Source: Acidobacteriota bacterium (GTDB lineage Bacteria > Acidobacteriota > Terriglobia > Bryobacterales > Bryobacteraceae). From it: a DNA stretch of 64,000 nucleotides. The position numbers were made by a program, and so were the translations under genes. The first letter of the stretch is position 1; the number at the start of each line of letters is the position of its first letter. The DNA is taken from NCBI GenBank assembly GCA_947470805.1, contig CANIVU010000011.1, positions 1-64,000 of the forward strand, in the 5' to 3' direction. The notes beneath the pieces are model-generated. The model was not told the DNA's origin, did no database searches, and worked only from the letters and a program-made list of their open reading frames with translations. Shown here piece after piece: positions 1 to 9,200 of this stretch.

Positions 1-1011
1 GAGCGTTTCGTGTCGCCGGAGGTGCATGGCGATCGGCGGGTGACGTTCCGCGTGCGGGCGCCGAAGGCGTCGGAGGTTCTGTTGCATCTGGGTGGGGCGA
101 AGCCGCAGCCGCTGGCGAAGGATGCGGCTGGCGTTTGGACGTTGACGATTGGCCCGCTCGAGCCGGAGCTTTACTCTTACACGTTCACGGTGGACGGGAT
201 GCGGATTCTGGATCAGGCGAACGCGGCGTTGAAGACCGGGATTAATGGGTTGGACGCGAGTTTGCTAGATGTGCCGGGGCCGGCGGTGCGGCGCGGCGCT
301 CTGCACGTGCGGACGTATTTTTCAAAGGCCGTCAATCGGGAGCGCGGGTTGTATGTGTATGTGCCGCCGCAGTACGACAGCGAGCCGAAGCGTCGGTTCC
401 CGGTGTTGTATTTACGGCACGGGTTTGGGGACACGGAGGCCAATTGGTCCAATGACGGACGGGCTGGCGAGATTCTGGAGAAGCTGGTGGCGGAGAAGAC
501 GGGCGCGCCGGCGATCATCGTGATGACCTACGGCTACACCGATGGCACCTGGGCGGGCGGGAGCAGCCCGGAGGGGATCGACACGCTTGGGCGCGAGTTG
601 TTGACCGATGTGATTCCGTTTGTGGAGTCGCACTACCGGGTGGCGGCGGGGCGTGAGAACCGGGCGATCGCGGGCCTATCGATGGGCGGCGGGCAGGCGT
701 TCACGATTGGGCTAAAGAACCCGGAGAAGTTTGGGTCTGTCGGCGAGTTCAGTTCCGGGCTGTTGAGCGGCGTGGATTTCGATTTCGAGAAACTGCTGCC
801 GGGGGTGTTGGCGAAGGGCGTGAAGTTGCGGGTGCTGTATGTGGGTTGTGGGGATGAAGATCCGCGGATTCCGGGGCATGAGGATTTGTCGGCGCTGTTG
901 AAGAAGCACGGGATCCAGCACGTGTACCAGACGGCCAAGGGCGCGCATGAGTGGAAGGTGTGGCGGACGTTGCTGGCTGATTTTCTGCCGCGGGCGTTTC
1001 CGGTGCAGTAG
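1..1011 (+). CDS. Esterase D/enterochelin-esterase-like hydrolase (5' truncated)
   Basis: Alpha/beta hydrolase of the esterase D family (PF00756 type), predicted secreted, acting on ester bonds of an unknown substrate. The reading frame is open to the left window edge. The GTG at position 10 is probably not the true start, because the paralogue at 6060-7130 has a signal peptide before the matching VSPE segment. An N-terminal E-set/CBM48-like beta-sandwich (first ~90 residues, VTFRVRAPKASEV) precedes the hydrolase domain. The nucleophile elbow GLSMGGG puts the serine near residue 224, GCGDEDP is a likely acid site, and GAHEWKVW near the C-terminus supplies the histidine. It is convergent with, and directly abuts, the next gene. 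The fold and catalytic class are clear; the substrate is not. Confidence 0.85.
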   Translation, partial: ERFVSPEVHGDRRVTFRVRAPKASEVLLHLGGAKPQPLAKDAAGVWTLTIGPLEPELYSYTFTVDGMRILDQANAALKTGINGLDASLLDVPGPAVRRGALHVRTYFSKAVNRERGLYVYVPPQYDSEPKRRFPVLYLRHGFGDTEANWSNDGRAGEILEKLVAEKTGAPAIIVMTYGYTDGTWAGGSSPEGIDTLGRELLTDVIPFVESHYRVAAGRENRAIAGLSMGGGQAFTIGLKNPEKFGSVGEFSSGLLSGVDFDFEKLLPGVLAKGVKLRVLYVGCGDEDPRIPGHEDLSALLKKHGIQHVYQTAKGAHEWKVWRTLLADFLPRAFPVQ

Positions 1012-2202
1012 CTAATCGGCGCCTTGGAGGCGGAGCCACTTGCCTTGGTGGAAGTACAAGGTGACGGAGGCTTTATCGTTGATGGAGTCGTCGATGCCAT
1101 GGTGGGTGATAGGCGGCGGCTGGGGACCGCCGTAGGCGCGGTAGTGGCGCATGATGTACTGGCCGTCGACGGTTGCGATTTCGTGGGAGTAGCCGATCTC
1201 CGTGCCGCCCATTCCCTGGAGGTAGTTTCGATCCTGGCCCGAGTTGACGGCGACGGGATGCAGGTCGCTATTGTTGCGGAAGGCGAGGAGTGTGGTGACG
1301 TGGTTGACTGAACACAACGCAGCCCAACCCGCTTCGCCGGCGGCGAAGAACTCCCCGCGGATGAGGTTGCGAGGGGCGCGGGCGCCGTAGGGTTGGGGGA
1401 TGGTGCAACGGCGCTGGGTGAGGACGCTGGCGATGGTTGGAGGGACGGCGGGGAAGGCGGCGATGGGGAGGTATTTGATGCTCTTTAGAGCTGCGTCGAA
1501 ATCGAGGGCTTGAGCGGGTGTGGCGGGGCGGATGGGAGGGAGGATGGCGTTGCGGTCGAGTTTGGGATTGATGACTTTGGCGCGGAGGAAGTAGCGTTCG
1601 GCGAGTTGGGGATTTTGCGGGTGGAGGCGGTTCGCGGCGTTGCCGAGAATCCAGACGTTTTTCGAGGCATCGAGCGCGGGCTGGGGCTTGCCGGCGAGCA
1701 AGCCTTCGGCGTAGAGATGGGCGAGGGGGCGCAGGGCGAAGGGGTGGTTGGGGTCGGCGGCGACGGTACGTTCCAGGTAGTGCCGGTGGAGTTCGGGATT
1801 CAGCGTTTCGAAGAAGAACGCGGCGTTCCAACAGGTGGTGGCGTTGTTCGGGGCTTGTTGCCAGAGGCGGATGGCGCGCTGCTCGTTGGTGGCGGAGAGG
1901 TCCATTGGCAGTAAGCGGGTGAAGCCGGAATGGAGGAGTTCGGAATCGGGGTGATGTTCAATGAGCCAGAGGACGAGGGGGATGCGCGCGGCGTCCCGGG
2001 TGCGATGGTAGTAGGCGAGGAGCTTAAGGCGGGTCGATTGGTCTTCCGGGTTTTGGGTGAGTTCGAGATTGAGCTTCGGGATATCGGATTTGTTGAGGTC
2101 CTGGCTGGCGCGCAGGGCTTCGCCGTAGGCGGGGCTGAACATGGGCGGCTGTTGGGCTTGCAGTGCGAGAGTTGCCACGAGCACCGCGGGGCCGAGGTTC
2201 AT
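1012..2202 (-). CDS. Secreted TPR-like hypothetical protein
   Basis: A 396-residue protein of unknown function with an N-terminal signal peptide (MNLGPAVLVATLALQAQ). Residues ~35-220 are helical and resemble degenerate tetratricopeptide repeats (LLAYYHRTRDAARIPLVLW, AAFFFETLNPELHRHYLER, FALRPLAHLYAEG). The C-terminal ~150 residues look like a separate beta-rich domain. The stop codon directly follows the stop of the convergent esterase, with no spacer. Eighteen bases separate it from the PH-like gene upstream on the same strand, so the two may be co-transcribed. Similar TPR-like proteins are common and poorly described in Acidobacteriota, and no enzyme motif was seen. Confidence 0.7.
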   Translation of the reverse strand: MNLGPAVLVATLALQAQQPPMFSPAYGEALRASQDLNKSDIPKLNLELTQNPEDQSTRLKLLAYYHRTRDAARIPLVLWLIEHHPDSELLHSGFTRLLPMDLSATNEQRAIRLWQQAPNNATTCWNAAFFFETLNPELHRHYLERTVAADPNHPFALRPLAHLYAEGLLAGKPQPALDASKNVWILGNAANRLHPQNPQLAERYFLRAKVINPKLDRNAILPPIRPATPAQALDFDAALKSIKYLPIAAFPAVPPTIASVLTQRRCTIPQPYGARAPRNLIRGEFFAAGEAGWAALCSVNHVTTLLAFRNNSDLHPVAVNSGQDRNYLQGMGGTEIGYSHEIATVDGQYIMRHYRAYGGPQPPPITHHGIDDSINDKASVTLYFHQGKWLRLQGAD

Positions 2203-2220
2203 GCCGATAGTGTTGCAGAA

Positions 2221-2604
2221 CTAGGCGTTCAGCGCGATTGTCGGTTCCATGCCGCGGCGGGAGAGGTGGGGGGCGCGGCATTGGAGATCGTCGAAGAAGT
2301 CGGTTTGGTTTTGTGGGGCGATGAGTTGCTCGCCGGATTGGTATTCCACCAGAACGCGGTCGAGCGACATGGCGAGGGCGCTGCGGCTGTCGGTCGAGGG
2401 TCTGACGGCCGTTATGGCGGCGTAGGGGATGCGGATGGTTCGCAGGCCGGCGCGGATCATCAATTCGGTCTCGGCGGTTTCGTAGGATTGGGAGAAGAGG
2501 AAGCCGACGGTGACGGGCGGTTTGGGGAAGCTCGCCATCGGCACCAGGGGCGCGAGGAAGACGACGGCGCCGATCCACCAGGTGATTTTTGCTTTGTGGC
2601 GCAT
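2221..2604 (-). CDS. Bacterial PH-domain-like membrane-anchored protein (bPH_4 type)
   Basis: A small 127-residue protein. A hydrophobic N-terminal stretch (residues ~8-25, ITWWIGAVVFLAPLVPMA) acts as signal or membrane anchor. The rest resembles the YyaB-like bacterial PH domain (PF06713): the pattern IPYAAITAVRPS, then SLDRVLVEYQSGEQLIAPQNQ, is the usual strand-turn signature in which a residue pair SLD is followed by a basic/aromatic strand. Its role is unknown; members of this family are usually short membrane-associated proteins without a known ligand. It lies on the same strand as the TPR-like gene 18 bases downstream. A REP-like palindromic region lies just upstream of its start. Confidence 0.65.
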   Translation of the reverse strand: MRHKAKITWWIGAVVFLAPLVPMASFPKPPVTVGFLFSQSYETAETELMIRAGLRTIRIPYAAITAVRPSTDSRSALAMSLDRVLVEYQSGEQLIAPQNQTDFFDDLQCRAPHLSRRGMEPTIALNA

Positions 2605-2617
2605 GGGCTTGCTCCTG

Positions 2618-2691
2618 CCGACCCACCCTGGGTGCCAGGCACCGGGTCGGGTGTTGTCGTGATTTTGCGAGGGCTGGCTCCCCGGAGCCAG
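2618..2691. repeat. REP-like nested palindromes
   Basis: The 105-base gap between the glycosidase-like gene and the PH-like gene carries two inverted repeats. The first has outer arms CCGACCC (2618-2624) and GGGTCGG (2644-2650) around the near-palindrome GGTGCCAGGCACC (2631-2643). The second is CTGGCTCC-CC-GGAGCCAG (2674-2691). Both share the AGGCACC word, which suggests pieces of a dispersed REP-type element. They could equally serve as a transcription terminator for the upstream minus-strand gene. The palindromes are directly visible; the REP assignment is inferred. Confidence 0.5.
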
Positions 2692-2709
2692 GCACCTATC
2701 GCGGTTTTG

Positions 2710-4623
2710 CTATTTGGCCGGGTACCAGCCGCGGTCCCAGGGGAAGGCGAACGTGGGCTTGTTGGCGTAGCGGGTCATTTGGAATTCGAGCTTTGCTCCG
2801 GCGCCGGGTTCGAGGCGGATCGTCGTTACGGGGCCTTTGATTTCCGTTCGCTTGCCGGCGATGGTTACTGATTCGAAACGGTGTTCGCCGTAGCCGCCGG
2901 ATTGGATGACTACTTCTCTTGGTTCGATTTGGTTGGTGTTGACGAGCGTAAGCTTGGCGGTGTCGGCTCCGAGCTTTTCGACCAGGGCTCCGACGTCTTC
3001 GGGGAGGCCGGCGCGGCGTTTGACGGGGTCGAAGTAGCGGAAGCGGCTGTGGAGCGTCCAGATGCGGCCGGTGCTGAAGTAGCCGCCCATGGTGAGGTTC
3101 GTCAGGGCGTTGGTGGTGGCCGGGTTGAGGTCGAGGAGATAATCGGCCAGTCGCGAGTCGGCGCTGGTGTTATCTTCGCGGATCAGCTGCATGCGCTGGC
3201 GGACGCGGGCGAGGTCCGATTGCAGGGCCTTTTCGGGGTAGTCCGGGATTTTGCCTTCGAGGTAGCCGAGCCAGGGCGCGGTGCGGTCCGCTTCGCTGTA
3301 GCCGCCGCGACCGGGGCTGACTTCGAACTTGTCGGCAATCGGCACGCGGGCCAGATCCTTGCGGTCCATGGACCAGAAGTAGATTTCGGCCAAACGGTCC
3401 TGGTACAGGCGGGGAGCCCACTGATACCACTCGGGCTTGCCGTCGTACTTGTAGCCGCGCGGGTCTCCGTACATTTGCGGGAGGAGGGTGCGGCCGTTTT
3501 CCACTTTCTTCTGCGCGTAGATCAGGTCCATCTGTTTGCGGAGGACGTCGACATAGGATTGATCGCCGCTGAGCAGGAGCGCGTTGCCGAAGCCGGGCCA
3601 CGTGCCGTCGGTGAAGTAGTTGCGGTGGGCGATCTTTTCCAGTTCGCCATCGAAGATGGTGAAGTTCCAGCCGTAGGTTCCTTTCCACCACTGGCCTTTG
3701 TGTTCGCCGCCGAGTTTGCCGTCGAGGCCGATCTCGCTTGGGATCATGCCGCCGGTTTCGATGGAGCGTTGCTTCCAGGTGCCCATGTAATCGAGGGCCC
3801 ACTGGCGGTATTTTTCTTCGCCGGTAAGAGCGTAGGCATTGAGGCCGAGGATGGTGGAGGCGAGGTTCAGGAAGTTGTCGCCGGTGCTATCGAGATACTC
3901 GTCGCAGTGGGCGAGCATTTTCTTGTAGTTCGATTCGAGGTCGAGCATTTTGCCGCGGCCGGCGGGGTTGTGGAGGAGGTGGAAGGTGCCGGGGACGGGG
4001 TCGCCGACCCAGTCGTAGGTTGTGGCTTTGTGGAGCATGGGGCCTTTGCTGCCGGTCCACATGCTTTTTAAGATCTTCTTTTGCTTGTCGTAGTTGGGGG
4101 CTTCGGGATCGTCGCCGGTGTACATGTCGGCGAAGCGTTTCATGCGCTGGCGGTAGAGTTCGTTGTTGGGTTCGGAGAGGCCCATCAAGAGGAAGGCGCG
4201 CATGCCTTCGCCGGTGTGGAACCAGTCGGACTGGGTGATGAACTCCTTGCTGTAGGCGCCGTTGGCGGCGATTTTGGTGAGGGTTGTTCGGAGTTCGTTG
4301 TACTGCTTCCAGTGGCCTTCCTGGCCTTTTTTGTAGAGCTCGAGAACGGTGTCGGAGGCGCCGAGGGAGTGGAGGAGGGTCCAGTTCCAGTAGGTCTCGA
4401 TGGCGTCATCGGGGCCGTCGAGCGTGCCCCATCTAGGGGTGTGCAAGAGATAGCCGCGATCATCGATGAACTTCTTAGCGAACTGTTCGACGGCGAGCGA
4501 GTTGTATTTGAGTAAGTCGCGTTCGAGGAGGGCCCAGGCGGGCGGGACCATGGGCGTTTTGATTTGCAGCGTGGGCTGGGAGAAGGCCACGACGGACAGG
4601 AGGAGTGCGTAGAGGGATTTCAT
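2710..4623 (-). CDS. Secreted six-hairpin glycosidase-like protein
   Basis: A 637-residue protein with a signal peptide (MKSLYALLLSVVAFSQP). The body is rich in alternating helices and Trp/Tyr/Asp-containing loops, such as TYWNWTLLHSLGASD, SDWFHTGEGMRAFLLMG, HCDEYLDSTGDNFLNLAST and KGTYGWNFTIFDGE. This pattern is typical of an (alpha/alpha)6 toroid as in six-hairpin glycosidases and polysaccharide lyases. The C-terminal ~130 residues look like a beta-sandwich (EPREVVIQSGGYGEHRF). Catalytic residues cannot be assigned by eye. Proteins of this kind occur in Acidobacteriota and Planctomycetota without a defined function. A role in polysaccharide breakdown is inferred from the fold and the neighbouring hydrolases. 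Confidence 0.6.
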   Translation of the reverse strand: MKSLYALLLSVVAFSQPTLQIKTPMVPPAWALLERDLLKYNSLAVEQFAKKFIDDRGYLLHTPRWGTLDGPDDAIETYWNWTLLHSLGASDTVLELYKKGQEGHWKQYNELRTTLTKIAANGAYSKEFITQSDWFHTGEGMRAFLLMGLSEPNNELYRQRMKRFADMYTGDDPEAPNYDKQKKILKSMWTGSKGPMLHKATTYDWVGDPVPGTFHLLHNPAGRGKMLDLESNYKKMLAHCDEYLDSTGDNFLNLASTILGLNAYALTGEEKYRQWALDYMGTWKQRSIETGGMIPSEIGLDGKLGGEHKGQWWKGTYGWNFTIFDGELEKIAHRNYFTDGTWPGFGNALLLSGDQSYVDVLRKQMDLIYAQKKVENGRTLLPQMYGDPRGYKYDGKPEWYQWAPRLYQDRLAEIYFWSMDRKDLARVPIADKFEVSPGRGGYSEADRTAPWLGYLEGKIPDYPEKALQSDLARVRQRMQLIREDNTSADSRLADYLLDLNPATTNALTNLTMGGYFSTGRIWTLHSRFRYFDPVKRRAGLPEDVGALVEKLGADTAKLTLVNTNQIEPREVVIQSGGYGEHRFESVTIAGKRTEIKGPVTTIRLEPGAGAKLEFQMTRYANKPTFAFPWDRGWYPAK

Positions 4624-4662
4624 GAACGGGGCCAGTATACTCCTGTTCCGACCCCATTTTCC

Positions 4663-6021
4663 TTATCGCCGCACACCAAACGCCCAGACCGCCCCCGCCG
4701 TCCTCACATAGATCCGTCCGCCCGACAACGCAGGTGTGGCATACGTCTCTTCGCCCAGATCATTGACCCCCAAGATCTCCCACTCCCGCCCCGGTCGAAC
4801 CACCACCACTTTTCCCGCCTCCGAAGTCAGATAGAGCTTCCCCTCCGCCAACACCGGCGAGGAAAAGTAGTTGTCCAATGCACCCGTCAGCCGTGCCGTC
4901 TTTGCCGGCGCACGCGTCTCCACATCAATCGCCGAGAGAATTCCTCCATTCGCCACCGAGTACACGAGCCCCTCATACAGCAACGGCGACGATACCCGAC
5001 CGACCGATTTCGTATGGCTCCATCCGCCCGCTGCGCCGCCCAGTCGCGCTCCCGTCAGCGCCGGCCGCCCGACCCATTCCCGCCAAAGTTCCATCCATTC
5101 CGCGCGCTCCACCGTGCCGTCCTTGTTTCCATACATCTGCCCCACACTCTCCACAATTCGCGCATTGTCCCCCGTCCCATACTCATCCGGACTTAACTTC
5201 CCGTCTTTGTCCTTGTCCAGGTTTTTCAACTGCTCATCAAACGACGGCACCTGCTCCACCGAGTAACTTAGGGCAAACGCAATCGTACTGCCCACGGCCG
5301 GACTGGCTACATAGCTCGCGACTGGCAGCGGACCCGACCACATCTGTTTCCCGGTTCCGGCCTCATAACCGGCAATCTTGCCGGGCCCGATGACGGTAAT
5401 TTCGTCCCCGCGCACCACTGGGGTCGAGTAGTTCAACGCAAAGGGCGCCCGTTCCGTTCGCCACTTTTCCTCACCCGTTCGCGAGTCAAACGCGGCCATA
5501 TAGGAAGCGCCAAAGCCGTCCAGGACCATTATCACGAGGCCCCCGGCAAGCACCGGAGACGAGGCCATTCCCCACAAGCTCGAGAACGGGCCCAGCGGCC
5601 GCCTCCACCGTTCCTTCCCCTGGCCGTTGAACGAGATTAGGCCAAAGTCGCCGAAAAACGCATAGACATTCTCTCCGTCGGTGACCGGCGACGACGATGC
5701 CCCCGTGTTCAAAGAGTGCTTCGTCTCCTTCCGCGAGCGTTTCACGGCCCGCTCCCACCGGACCTTTCCCGTTCCCCGGTCGAGGCAGATGACCACTAAC
5801 TGATCCCCTCGCTCCCCTGTAATATACACCGCATCCCGAGTAAGTACGGGCGACGACTTTCCTGCCGGCGCCGTCTGCTTCCAAAGCAAATTCTTCGCAG
5901 GCCCGAACTCCGCCGGATAACCGCCGCCTTCGCCAATCCCCGCGCCGCCAGGACCGCGAAATCGTCCCCATTCTTCCCCGGAAGCCAAGGCTACAAGTGA
6001 TAAAAGGAGGTATACCCGCAT
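4663..6021 (-). CDS. Secreted PQQ-type beta-propeller protein with EF-hand insert
   Basis: A 452-residue protein made of PQQ-like beta-propeller blades (YITGERGDQLVVICLDRGTGKVRWE, AAFDSRTGEEKWR, AGYEAGTGKQMW, SAIDVETRAPAKT). An EF-hand-like insert lies near residues 255-300: DKDKDGKLSPDE, then GNKDGTVERAEW. The start at 6021 is preferred over the longer frame because MRVYLLLSLVALASG is a good signal peptide followed by the mature start EEWGRFRGPGG, and AGG-rich sequence lies nearby. PQQ propellers with this N-terminus are common in Planctomycetota and Acidobacteriota and are often not dehydrogenases. Its strand asymmetry is odd: the plus strand is C-rich here but G-rich on both sides, suggesting recent inversion or acquisition. 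Confidence 0.85.
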   Translation of the reverse strand: MRVYLLLSLVALASGEEWGRFRGPGGAGIGEGGGYPAEFGPAKNLLWKQTAPAGKSSPVLTRDAVYITGERGDQLVVICLDRGTGKVRWERAVKRSRKETKHSLNTGASSSPVTDGENVYAFFGDFGLISFNGQGKERWRRPLGPFSSLWGMASSPVLAGGLVIMVLDGFGASYMAAFDSRTGEEKWRTERAPFALNYSTPVVRGDEITVIGPGKIAGYEAGTGKQMWSGPLPVASYVASPAVGSTIAFALSYSVEQVPSFDEQLKNLDKDKDGKLSPDEYGTGDNARIVESVGQMYGNKDGTVERAEWMELWREWVGRPALTGARLGGAAGGWSHTKSVGRVSSPLLYEGLVYSVANGGILSAIDVETRAPAKTARLTGALDNYFSSPVLAEGKLYLTSEAGKVVVVRPGREWEILGVNDLGEETYATPALSGGRIYVRTAGAVWAFGVRR

Positions 6022-6059
6022 CCAGTCATTGTACGAGTTCCCGAACGTCGAACCGGGGG

Positions 6060-7130
6060 CTAGAACTTGAAGAGTAGAGGGGCGAATTCGGCGAGGTATT
6101 GACGCCACATGGTGTAGGTGTGGGCGCCTTCGGTGGAGCGCCAGGTGTGTTTGATTTGGGCGGCTTCGAGCTTGGTGTGGAGTTCGAGGGAGCGGGAGTA
6201 GATGAAGTCGTCCTTGCCGCAGGCAAACCAGATGAGGGGCGTGTTCTTTTTGAGGGCGTCGAATTTGGTGTTGATGTCGGCGGGGACGGCGGCACTGAAG
6301 GCCCCGATGGCGCTGAATTTATCGAGGTGGTTCATGCCGATAGCGAGCGACTGGCCGCCGCCCATGGAGAGGCCGGCGATGGCGGTTTTGGCCTTCGTCT
6401 TTTCGACGCGGTACTTCGCGTTGACGTGCGGCATGACGTCTTCGAGGATGTACTTTTCGTAGGTTTCGACGTTCTTGGCTTGGATCTCTTTCGGCGAGCC
6501 GAAGGGGACGGCGTGGCCGAAGGGCATGACGACGATCATCGGCACTGCCTTCTTGTCGGCGATTAGGTTGTCCAGAATAAAGTTGGCGTGGCCGGCGAGG
6601 ACCCAGCCGCCGGCGGTGTCGTTGGAGCCGTGGAAGAGGTAGAGGACGGGGTACTTCTTGTTCGACTGCGCGTAGCCGTGCGGGGTGTAGATCCAGAAGG
6701 AACGGGTTTCGCCGTTGAGGACTTTCGATTTCTGGTAATTGATTTCGACGGTGCCGTGGGGGACGTCGCGGGGCTGCCATTCGTTCTGGCCGGTGCCGGG
6801 GACTTCGAGGAGGCTGGCGCTGGTGCGGGCGCGGAGTTTCATGCGCGGGTTGACGGGGTCGGCGATGGTGAGGCCGTCGACGACGAAGTGGTAGATGTAG
6901 ACGCTGGGGGGAAGGGGAGCGGTGGTGAGGGACCAGACGCCGGCGGCGTCTTTGGTCATGGGGAGGGTTTTGCCGACGGGCATCCAATCGCCGTAAAAGA
7001 GGACTTCGCTGGCTTTGGGGGCGGCGACGCGGAAGGTGACGCGGCTATCTTGCGCGATTTCCGGGGAGACAAGATTTTGTTGGGCGTAGAGCGTGGCGCA
7101 CGCGGCCAGGGCGAGGATGAGACGGGTCAT
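6060..7130 (-). CDS. Secreted esterase D-family hydrolase
   Basis: A complete 356-residue paralogue of the truncated esterase at the left edge. It has a signal peptide (MTRLILALAACATLYAQ), an N-terminal E-set/CBM48-like domain (VTFRVAAPKASEVLFYGDW; residues ~25-110) and an esterase D domain. The nucleophile is in AIAGLSMGGGQS, a likely acid residue lies in FACGKDDF, and the histidine is in GAHTYTMWRQYLAEF. LYLFHGSNDTAGGW carries the oxyanion-hole HG. This architecture is that of feruloyl or acetyl-xylan esterase-like enzymes attached to polysaccharide utilisation. Substrate is unknown. It diverges from the VCBS-repeat gene with about 33 bases between start codons, so their promoters overlap. 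Confidence 0.88.
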   Translation of the reverse strand: MTRLILALAACATLYAQQNLVSPEIAQDSRVTFRVAAPKASEVLFYGDWMPVGKTLPMTKDAAGVWSLTTAPLPPSVYIYHFVVDGLTIADPVNPRMKLRARTSASLLEVPGTGQNEWQPRDVPHGTVEINYQKSKVLNGETRSFWIYTPHGYAQSNKKYPVLYLFHGSNDTAGGWVLAGHANFILDNLIADKKAVPMIVVMPFGHAVPFGSPKEIQAKNVETYEKYILEDVMPHVNAKYRVEKTKAKTAIAGLSMGGGQSLAIGMNHLDKFSAIGAFSAAVPADINTKFDALKKNTPLIWFACGKDDFIYSRSLELHTKLEAAQIKHTWRSTEGAHTYTMWRQYLAEFAPLLFKF

Positions 7131-7163
7131 TGGCTTACCATCCTATGCGATTCTTGGTGGGTG

Positions 7164-9191
7164 ATGAGATGGCTTTTTGTTTTGGCGGTGATGGCGGTGG
7201 GGGCCGAGAGCTTTCGGTTCACGGTGGCGGTGCCGGGGCGGGGGCCGGTGGAGGTGCCGGTGGATGGGGCTGTTGTCACGGTTCGGCATCGTGGGGCGGT
7301 GGTGGCTTCGCAGATATCGGAGGGGTTGGAGGCTGGGGTGGCGGGGACGGTGATGTGGTTTGCACGCGGGGCGGGGGAGTACACGGTTACCTACGAGAAG
7401 CGGCCGTATTTGCAGGTTCATCGGGAGCCGGTGGGGTTGGGGGATGCGTTGTTTTATAACCGGGCGGGCGGTTTCGATTCGTTGGGGATCGGGATGAAGA
7501 ACGATCAGGTGTTGGCGGTGGATTGGGATGGGGATGGGCGGACGGATCTATTGCAGCGGAACATTTATTCGGCCACGTTCGGGGAGCCGTGGTGGGGGCT
7601 GTATTTCTGGCGGAATATTGGGACGGAAGAGCGGCCGCGGTTTGAGCGGGCGGTGCGGGTGCGGGCCGGTGGGGAATGGCTGCAGGATTTCTATGCTTCC
7701 TATCAGCTGGTGGATTGGGACGGGGATGGGTTGATGGACGTTTTGTGTGGGGTGGGGGCGGGGAAGGAGCGGGGGCGGTTGAAGGTGTTTCGGAATACGG
7801 GGGCTAGGGATGTTGTTGGGTTGCCGGTGTTGGCGGCGGGCGTGTTTGTGGGGTTGGAGGGCGGGGCGGAGTTGACGTACGGGATGCGGCTGTTGGGGGA
7901 TTGGCTGTATACGCTGAAGGTGCATGTTGCCTACTTTCCGAAGCAGGAGACGTGGTTTGAAATGCTGCGGCACAAGCGGGTTGCCGGCGGGTTTGGGAAG
8001 GGGGAGGCGGTGACGTTGGGCGGGGTGACGCGGTGGGCGGAGTGGCCTTCGGATGTGTTGAATGGTTCGTGGATTGGGGCTACGCGGGGGCCGGGGAATG
8101 GGCCGTTGAAGACTTGCATTGTGCGGTGGGGGCCTTCTGCTGGATGTTTGATTGATGTGACGCCGGAGGGGTTTGCGATTCCGCTGGCGGCGGCGCCGTG
8201 GGCGGGGATTTTTGTGAGCCATCAGGGGAGCTGGCTGCGGTGGTTTGTGGAGAAGGCGGGCGGGTGGGTGGACCAGGGGATGCTGCTGGCGCGGGGGCAG
8301 CCGGTTTCGTCGGGGGGCTATACGGGGTTGGAGGTGGCCGATTGGGATGGGGATGGGGATTTGGATTTAGTGTTGGGGAATGAGACGGGGTTTGTGCATT
8401 GGTTTGAGAACTTGGGGGGCTCGTATGCGGCGGGGCGGCGGTTGGCGTACGCGGGGCGGAGCTTGTTTATCAACGACGAGGATCCGGAGCGGCCGTTTGG
8501 GCAGGCGAAGCCAATGGCGGTGGACTGGGATGGGGACGGAGATTTGGATTTGCTGGTGGGGAATAATTCGAACCGGATTGCTTACTTTGAGAGGGGCCGT
8601 GCGGGGCTGGCGCCGATGGTTCCTTTGCGGCATGACGGGGGGGAGCGGTTCAGTTTTCGGGCGCAGCCGGCGGCGGTGGATTGGAATGGGGATGGGTTGA
8701 TGGATCTGGTGGCGGGGACGTCGGCGGGGGGGGATCGGAACACGGGGCCGGATGTGGGGATTGCGGTGTATTTGCGGTATCGGGGGGCGGATGGGGCGTT
8801 GCGGTTGGGGGCGCCTTCGGTTTTGAAGTTGGTTAGTGGCGAAGAGATACGGACGCCGATTCCGTATCATCACGGGTTCACGGCGGTGGATTGGGATGGG
8901 GATGGGGATCTTGATCTGTTCTGTTCGGAAAAGTCGCATGTGGTGTTGTATCGGAACGAGGGCGGGCGGTTTCGGCGGGAGCCGGTGCTGTTTTACGGAG
9001 CGCCGTTGTCGGTGAGTCATCACGAGACGAGCGTGCGGGCGGTGGATTGGGATGGGGATGGGAAGTTGGATTTATTGTTGGGCGGGGAGAGCGGGCGGGT
9101 CTACTATTTTCACCGGTCGACGTTGGAGGCGCGGGAGCGACCGAAGTTTATTATTGGGCCGGTGGAGAGATTGGCGGAGGTTTCGCGCTAG
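7164..9191 (+). CDS. Secreted VCBS/FG-GAP repeat protein (seven DxDGDG repeats)
   Basis: A 675-residue secreted protein. The ATG at 7164 is chosen because it is followed by a signal peptide (MRWLFVLAVMAVGAESF); the frame upstream is only antisense to the esterase. Seven VCBS/FG-GAP units carry calcium-binding loops of the form VDWDGDGxxDLL, and one has VDWNGDGLMDLV. They are spread along the whole length with about 70-100 residues between them, fitting an integrin-like beta-propeller. No catalytic domain was seen, so it may be a surface or scaffolding protein. The loops are repeated almost unchanged at DNA level (tgggatggggatgg), a possible source of recombination. Confidence 0.85.
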   Translation: MRWLFVLAVMAVGAESFRFTVAVPGRGPVEVPVDGAVVTVRHRGAVVASQISEGLEAGVAGTVMWFARGAGEYTVTYEKRPYLQVHREPVGLGDALFYNRAGGFDSLGIGMKNDQVLAVDWDGDGRTDLLQRNIYSATFGEPWWGLYFWRNIGTEERPRFERAVRVRAGGEWLQDFYASYQLVDWDGDGLMDVLCGVGAGKERGRLKVFRNTGARDVVGLPVLAAGVFVGLEGGAELTYGMRLLGDWLYTLKVHVAYFPKQETWFEMLRHKRVAGGFGKGEAVTLGGVTRWAEWPSDVLNGSWIGATRGPGNGPLKTCIVRWGPSAGCLIDVTPEGFAIPLAAAPWAGIFVSHQGSWLRWFVEKAGGWVDQGMLLARGQPVSSGGYTGLEVADWDGDGDLDLVLGNETGFVHWFENLGGSYAAGRRLAYAGRSLFINDEDPERPFGQAKPMAVDWDGDGDLDLLVGNNSNRIAYFERGRAGLAPMVPLRHDGGERFSFRAQPAAVDWNGDGLMDLVAGTSAGGDRNTGPDVGIAVYLRYRGADGALRLGAPSVLKLVSGEEIRTPIPYHHGFTAVDWDGDGDLDLFCSEKSHVVLYRNEGGRFRREPVLFYGAPLSVSHHETSVRAVDWDGDGKLDLLLGGESGRVYYFHRSTLEARERPKFIIGPVERLAEVSR

Positions 9192-9200
9192 TAGGGGTAG

